IMG/VR virus record: IMGVR_UViG_3300033150_000765
Coordinates: 1 to 33,783 of that record
Origin: a virus
Reading direction: 5' to 3' (one strand)
DNA length: 33,783 nucleotides
Shown here one piece after another: positions 31,064-33,783 of this stretch (its first letter is position 1; each line of letters begins with the position of its first letter). Under the pieces are notes generated by a model, which saw only the letters and a list, made by a program, of their open reading frames with translations, made no database searches and was not told where the DNA came from. The position numbers and the translations under genes were made by a program.

Positions 31064-31213
31064 ATGCCGTTCATTCCACTCGCAAGCTGCCCCAAATGCG
31101 GAGCACCTATACTGCTCGACGCCCAGGCAGACAACACCGGCCAGGTAATATCATACACAGTGAAATACCACTGCTCATGCTTCAAAGAAGAAAGATGCAC
31201 ACAAGGGAAATAG
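31064..31213 (+). CDS. Zinc-ribbon-like protein, 49 aa
   Basis: AAAGGAACTAC precedes the ATG at 31064. Cysteines C9-x-x-C12 (SCPKCGAPI) and a later C37, C39, C45 (YHCSCFKEERC) suggest a metal-binding knuckle. First gene of the P_R operon. The codon use is rich in C and A and poor in T on the coding strand, like the next gene and unlike the late operon. Function unknown. Confidence 0.65.
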   Translation: MPFIPLASCPKCGAPILLDAQADNTGQVISYTVKYHCSCFKEERCTQGK

Positions 31214-31228
31214 AAAGGTACTAGAACC

Positions 31229-31516
31229 ATGAAAGAATATGTTTATGTCGTTACTACAGGAGAATATGACAACTACCGTATTGTCGCGGTGTATAAAAAC
31301 CAAAAACAGGCAGAGGCCATGGCCCGCAAAACATTCTTGAAAAGCTCACCAACATACGTCGAAAAATACGCCATAGGAGAACCAGGATCAACGTCAAGAT
31401 ACACAAAAAACCAAATTAAATATAAAACATACGACAGAGAATCCGGAGAATCGGATTACCTAACAGGAGACGAACATTTCCAAAGATATATGAGCTGGCT
31501 AGAAGATAAACGCTAA
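31229..31516 (+). CDS. Hypothetical 95-aa protein
   Basis: ATG at 31229 preceded by AAAGGTACTAG. The opening MKEYVYVVTTGEYDNYRIVAVY looks like a beta-strand-rich small domain (YVV-x-x-G-x-YDxY), a pattern common in tiny phage proteins of unknown role, followed by a helix (QKQAEAMARKTF) and a charged tail. The coding strand is notably A-rich. The P_R transcript likely ends in the gene-free stretch that follows. Confidence 0.7.
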   Translation: MKEYVYVVTTGEYDNYRIVAVYKNQKQAEAMARKTFLKSSPTYVEKYAIGEPGSTSRYTKNQIKYKTYDRESGESDYLTGDEHFQRYMSWLEDKR

Positions 31517-32233
31517 AAACGGGGATCCCCACACCCCAAAAAATTTCAACACCACCCCCAAAATCATAAAATCACGAAAGAGACAATCAATGTAACTAAT
31601 ATCAACCCACCCCACCCCAAAACTGCCTCCCCCCGTCCCCTCCCCATCAAAAGGATAACATCATATGCGGTTTTTCTTCTATCTCAATACAAAGTAAAGC
31701 CTTAAATCCATGTAATAGATTGTATGCTTGCCTCTTATTGGATTGGAAGTTAATTCCCTTGCTATTCCTAGCCCTTTCTTACCTTTTCCCTCTTACTCTC
31801 TTCTTTACTCTTTTCATTTCTTCATCTCTTTTAACCTTTCCATGCTCTCTTTTCCGGAACTACTCTTTTAACCTATCCACAGTCTGTGGCAACAACTATA
31901 GCTTATAATTTATCTTTTTCTTTAAGATTAACTCTGAGGCGTTAGTTTCAGCTACGGGTAACAATAGTGTCTTTTAACGTGTTGTTTACTTGTATTTAAG
32001 ACGTAGTCTTTTATGTGTAGTATAGTATATGGTAACAACTAGGTGGGAGCCGTTGGTATGGTTTGTTCTTTTATTTTTTTGTTGTTTTGTTAAAGAAAGT
32101 ACTTGACAGGATATTGGTTTTTTGTTATATTATTAGTGTGGGTTAATGGTAAAGAAAGGGGGTTAGGCTATTGTGATTCTCTCTTGTAAATTCGTAGGTC
32201 TCTTGTTAGTTTGTAAGTTAGGGAGGTTCTGTG
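31517..32233. other. 717-bp gene-free region, possible replication origin
   Basis: I see no credible gene. On the plus strand the base composition changes in blocks: A/C-rich (about 31520-31640), C/T-rich polypyrimidine (about 31660-31900), then T/G-rich (about 31960-32230). It contains CTATCCACA (31873-31881), one mismatch from the DnaA-box consensus, the inverted repeat CCACAG-T-CTGTGG (31877-31889), and three iteron-like GGYAACAAYTA-type copies at about 31888, 31957 and 32031, each about 70 bp apart. Promoter P4 closes the region on the right. Origin is an inference. Confidence 0.4.
32103..32131 (+). promoter_or_regulatory. Sigma-70 promoter P4 (rightward)
   Basis: TTGACA (32103-32108), 17 bp, TATATT (32126-32131), about 100 bp before the clamp-like gene. 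Same CTTGACA start as the other phage promoters, without the 23-bp operator. Confidence 0.75.
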
Positions 32234-32797
32234 ATGAACAGGGGTGTTCTCGATGCGGTTTCTATTGCCTCCAATTGCAAGGATGATTCCTCTTTCCATC
32301 ATCGCCGGCTTTACTTCCGGAAAGCTTCGGACAACAACCACCACGAATGGGTTGGTACCAGCGGGACCGTCCTTTTCCAGGTTGACACCGACGACCGTGA
32401 GCTGGAGGTAGAACGTGACCTTGGTTCTATCAACGCCGATACCGTTCAGCTCGCCTTAAAGCCCTTCGGCAAGAAAGAGGACGTCAAGCTCTCTATAAGG
32501 TCAGACGAGATCGCTTCTCCGTATGGCAGCACGATCTGCAAGCTCGAAAGCACAGAGGACGATTACGGCCGTGATTTTTTCGAGTTTGCCAAGCGGTATC
32601 TCGATTTCGAAGGCGAGCCGCTTTTTGCCCTAAGGGTTGACATTTTAGAAACGCTCGTAAAGGCCCTGAAGAAGTCAAATTCCAAGGTGGTCTATTTTAC
32701 GAGCGAGAACAAGCGCCACGACGAGCCGTTGGGTTTTTTCACTCAAGAAGATGAGGGCAATTTCAGAGGCGTTATTATGCCCTGTGCATGGGAATAA
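32234..32797 (+). CDS. Possible sliding-clamp-like (DnaN-type) protein
   Basis: 187 aa from the ATG at 32234, GGGAGG 7 bases upstream. Begins with VLDAVSIASNCKDDSSFHH, then GTSGTVLFQVDTDDRE, which recalls the A-TDG-x-RL-x-x-x-D strand of clamp domains. It ends EDEGNFRGVIMPCAWE, recalling the closing (L/V)-MP of DnaN. The middle has KLSIRSDEI and a helix with ILETLVKALKKS. About half the length of a bacterial clamp, so a two-domain or trimeric phage clamp would be implied. The resemblance is partial; it could also be an unrelated beta protein. Confidence 0.5.
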   Translation: MNRGVLDAVSIASNCKDDSSFHHRRLYFRKASDNNHHEWVGTSGTVLFQVDTDDRELEVERDLGSINADTVQLALKPFGKKEDVKLSIRSDEIASPYGSTICKLESTEDDYGRDFFEFAKRYLDFEGEPLFALRVDILETLVKALKKSNSKVVYFTSENKRHDEPLGFFTQEDEGNFRGVIMPCAWE

Positions 32798-32837
32798 GGA
32801 GGCAAGAAAACGAACCTCAAAAGGATGGTGAAATACC

Positions 32838-32975
32838 ATGAACCTGGCCGGATGGATTGTCGTATGCTCCGTTTTGTCGAGTATTGCGGTGTGCTTTGTC
32901 GTGGCAATCAGCTGGACGATAAAGACAATCCGCGAAATCAAAAAGATTAATGAGGAGGCACCAACCAATGAATAG
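32838..32975 (+). CDS. Small single-TM protein, 45 aa
   Basis: ATG at 32838 with AAGGATGGTG upstream. One membrane helix (GWIVVCSVLSSIAVCFVVAI) followed by a basic then acidic tail (KTIREIKKINEEA). It overlaps the next start by 8 bp, with that gene's ribosome-binding site inside its coding sequence, so the two are co-translated. Function unknown; tiny TM proteins of this type may act in superinfection exclusion. Confidence 0.65.
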   Translation: MNLAGWIVVCSVLSSIAVCFVVAISWTIKTIREIKKINEEAPTNE

Positions 32976-33138
32976 CACAAAAAAGTATATCACCACGCCA
33001 GTCTCCCCCGAAATGTGGGAGCGGGTGAGGATAGCAGCATTCAAGGCGAGGGTCTCCCGCGCCGAGTGGTGCAGGAGAGCGATCGCTGAAAAGATCGAAA
33101 GAGACGCAAAGCTGGATGAAGAAGTATTTGGGGAATAA
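32968..33138 (+). CDS. Ribbon-helix-helix-like DNA-binding protein, 56 aa
   Basis: ATG at 32968 with GAGGAGG about 9 bases upstream; an earlier in-frame ATG at 32950 overlaps that site and is unlikely. TKKYITTPVSPEMWERVRI is the strand plus first helix, RVSRAEWCRRAIAEKIERD the second, with the same layout as the regulator at 1390. A negatively charged tail follows. It is a candidate regulator of P4, P_R or P1. Which operator it binds is unknown. Confidence 0.78.
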   Translation: MNSTKKYITTPVSPEMWERVRIAAFKARVSRAEWCRRAIAEKIERDAKLDEEVFGE

Positions 33139-33208
33139 TACCCAATAATCGGGCGCCATATAAGCCCGTAGACACACGAACGCAAAGTGGGTGGTATGAT
33201 TGTGTGGC

Positions 33209-33319
33209 TTAATTACGCCCGTATCGCCGATAGAGGATTGCCGACAACTCGGCCAGGGTGCGCTCAATGGACTGAAGAAGTTCGGTTATCCTATCCGAAG
33301 TTCGGTTATCATTTTTCAT
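33209..33319 (-). CDS. Small helical protein, 36 aa
   Basis: ATG at 33319 with AGGTGC upstream, overlapping the end of the preceding gene by 11 bp, so coupling is likely. Begins MKNDNRTSDRITELLQSIER and ends in a basic YRRYGRN. Helical. Two 14-bp direct repeats (33277-33310) lie within it in different reading frames, so the repeat was not formed by codon-level duplication. No family recognised. Confidence 0.5.
   Translation of the reverse strand: MKNDNRTSDRITELLQSIERTLAELSAILYRRYGRN
33277..33310. repeat. Pair of 14-bp direct repeats, 20-bp period
   Basis: GAAGTTCGGTTATC at 33277-33290 and 33297-33310, separated by CTATCC. The 20-bp period is about two helical turns, compatible with a regulator binding site, although it falls in a small coding sequence. 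Confidence 0.75.
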
Positions 33320-33590
33320 TGTAAGCACCTATCTGAATTTGCCTACCATCACAGGGAAGAATGTATACAGTATCTGACATATACTCGAAGGCGAGGCGCA
33401 CACACTCCTCGTGATAGCATTGTACCTCGGAGGATGCCACCTGCAATTCGAGTTCCCTTGCCTGGACCTTGGCAGCGAGACTTGAGTTGATCTTGTTGGC
33501 TGTATCGAGTTCCGTATTCCGCCTATCCAATTCGAGTAATAGCCCGATTGAGATTATCAAGAGTACGATGCAGAAAATACGCTCAATCAT
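33309..33590 (-). CDS. Membrane-anchored coiled-coil protein (i-spanin-like), 93 aa
   Basis: ATG at 33590 with AAGGAGG 6 bases upstream (a longer frame from 33608 lacks it). N-terminal helix IFCIVLLIISIGLLLEL, then an extended charged coiled coil (NTELDTANKINSSLAAKVQA), two cysteines, and a compact C-terminus. An inward N-terminus with a long external coiled coil resembles Rz-type inner spanins or other single-pass phage proteins; no outer partner lipoprotein is seen. Its start overlaps the upstream gene by 8 bp. Confidence 0.6.
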   Translation of the reverse strand: MIERIFCIVLLIISIGLLLELDRRNTELDTANKINSSLAAKVQARELELQVASSEVQCYHEECVRLAFEYMSDTVYILPCDGRQIQIGAYNEK

Positions 33591-33706
33591 CGTGCGCCTC
33601 CTTGTCATTTTCTAATTTACGAAGTCGCTTTAATGCCGTGCTAATGCAGGATTCCTTGTAGCCGGCACATTACGCGGATCGCGTATTCACGTTCGGTTCT
33701 TGTCAT
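33583..33706 (-). pseudogene. Small gene with apparent +1 frameshift
   Basis: From ATG 33706 (GGAGG 9 bases upstream) the frame reads MTRTEREYAIRVM and soon stops. Skipping one base (33667) continues as AGYKESCISTALKRLRKLEN and ends TGA at 33583-33585, overlapping the next ATG (33590) by 8 bp, exactly the coupling seen elsewhere. Combined, it makes a coherent helical protein of about 40 aa. It could be a sequencing or natural indel, or a programmed shift. No ATG starts the second frame. Confidence 0.55.
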
Positions 33707-33783
33707 TTTCATCGCCCTCCTTCCGCAATACCTCTACGATATACTCCTGTACGGCTAGATAGCGTATCTGTTTCGATAGGCAA
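33687..33783 (-). CDS. Partial CDS running off the right edge (C-terminus)
   Basis: The frame is open from 33782 and ends at TGA (33687-33689). The visible 31 residues are helical, including QIRYLAVQEYIVEVLRKEG. It overlaps the frameshifted gene's start by 20 bp, so it is part of the same minus-strand chain. Too short to name. Confidence 0.55.
   Translation of the reverse strand, partial: CLSKQIRYLAVQEYIVEVLRKEGDENDKNRT

Noticed and set aside
30961-31224. 87-aa plus-strand ORF starting inside the P_R -10 region
   Set aside because: It begins within the promoter, passes through the hairpin and overlaps the zinc-ribbon gene, whose start has a proper ribosome-binding site.
31720-31908. 62-aa plus-strand ORF in the gene-free region
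   Set aside because: It reads through a polypyrimidine stretch rich in leucine, serine and phenylalanine codons with no ribosome-binding site.

Overview
The window is most of a temperate, probably short-tailed (podovirus-like) phage or prophage. The evidence is a tyrosine integrase cut by the left edge, a candidate attP beside it, and one long minus-strand late operon (about 30.9 kb down to 1.97 kb). That operon runs small terminase, large terminase, portal, scaffold, major capsid protein, decoration and tail genes, adaptor, nozzle, internal virion proteins and lysis genes. I see no tape measure, tail-tube or sheath gene. Replication and repressor genes are absent and presumably lie outside the window. 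I found no tRNA or rRNA gene, CRISPR array or insertion sequence. Consensus TTGACA/TATAAT promoters and strong AGGAGG ribosome-binding sites argue for a host with ordinary sigma-70 and Shine-Dalgarno use. The exported-type domains in the largest tail gene (ASH-like, Fn3, beta-helix) suggest a Gram-negative, possibly a little-studied phylum; this is inference.

Layout. 1-1524 (+): integrase C-terminus, a strong promoter and three small genes: a helical protein, a protein with four 27-residue repeats, and a ribbon-helix-helix regulator. 1526-1737: candidate attP with two pairs of direct repeats and a strong hairpin. 1888-3675: two genes, a metallophosphoesterase and a conserved phage protein of unknown function, each bounded by GC-rich arrays of an NNGCC pentamer. 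This is the most unusual part of the window. 3873-7189 (-): tightly overlapping small genes including a two-TM protein, an HExxE peptidase-like protein, a cREC-type receiver domain, an M15 endolysin and an XhlA-like membrane protein. 7180-17255 (-): internal virion, nozzle, adaptor and small tail genes. 17289-22783 (-): three proteins with signal peptides and a glycosyltransferase. 22853-30874 (-): capsid and packaging genes with small zinc-ribbon genes and non-ATG starts.

At 30895-30972 two consensus promoters diverge. The leftward one drives the late operon; the rightward one drives a short plus-strand operon. A 717-bp gene-free stretch with abrupt base-composition changes and iteron-like repeats follows, and may be a replication origin. 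To the right lie a possible sliding-clamp-like gene, a small membrane protein, a second ribbon-helix-helix protein, and a minus-strand cluster of tiny genes running off the right edge, one of them apparently frameshifted.

Two promoters 30 kb apart (near 540 and 30970) carry the same 23-bp element (19 of 23 identical) at the same position over the -10 box. This points to one phage regulator acting on both. Genes too short for ordinary ORF calling were found at 1390, 1720 (weak), 4868, 6290, 25600, 31064, 32838, 33209, 33583 and 33687.
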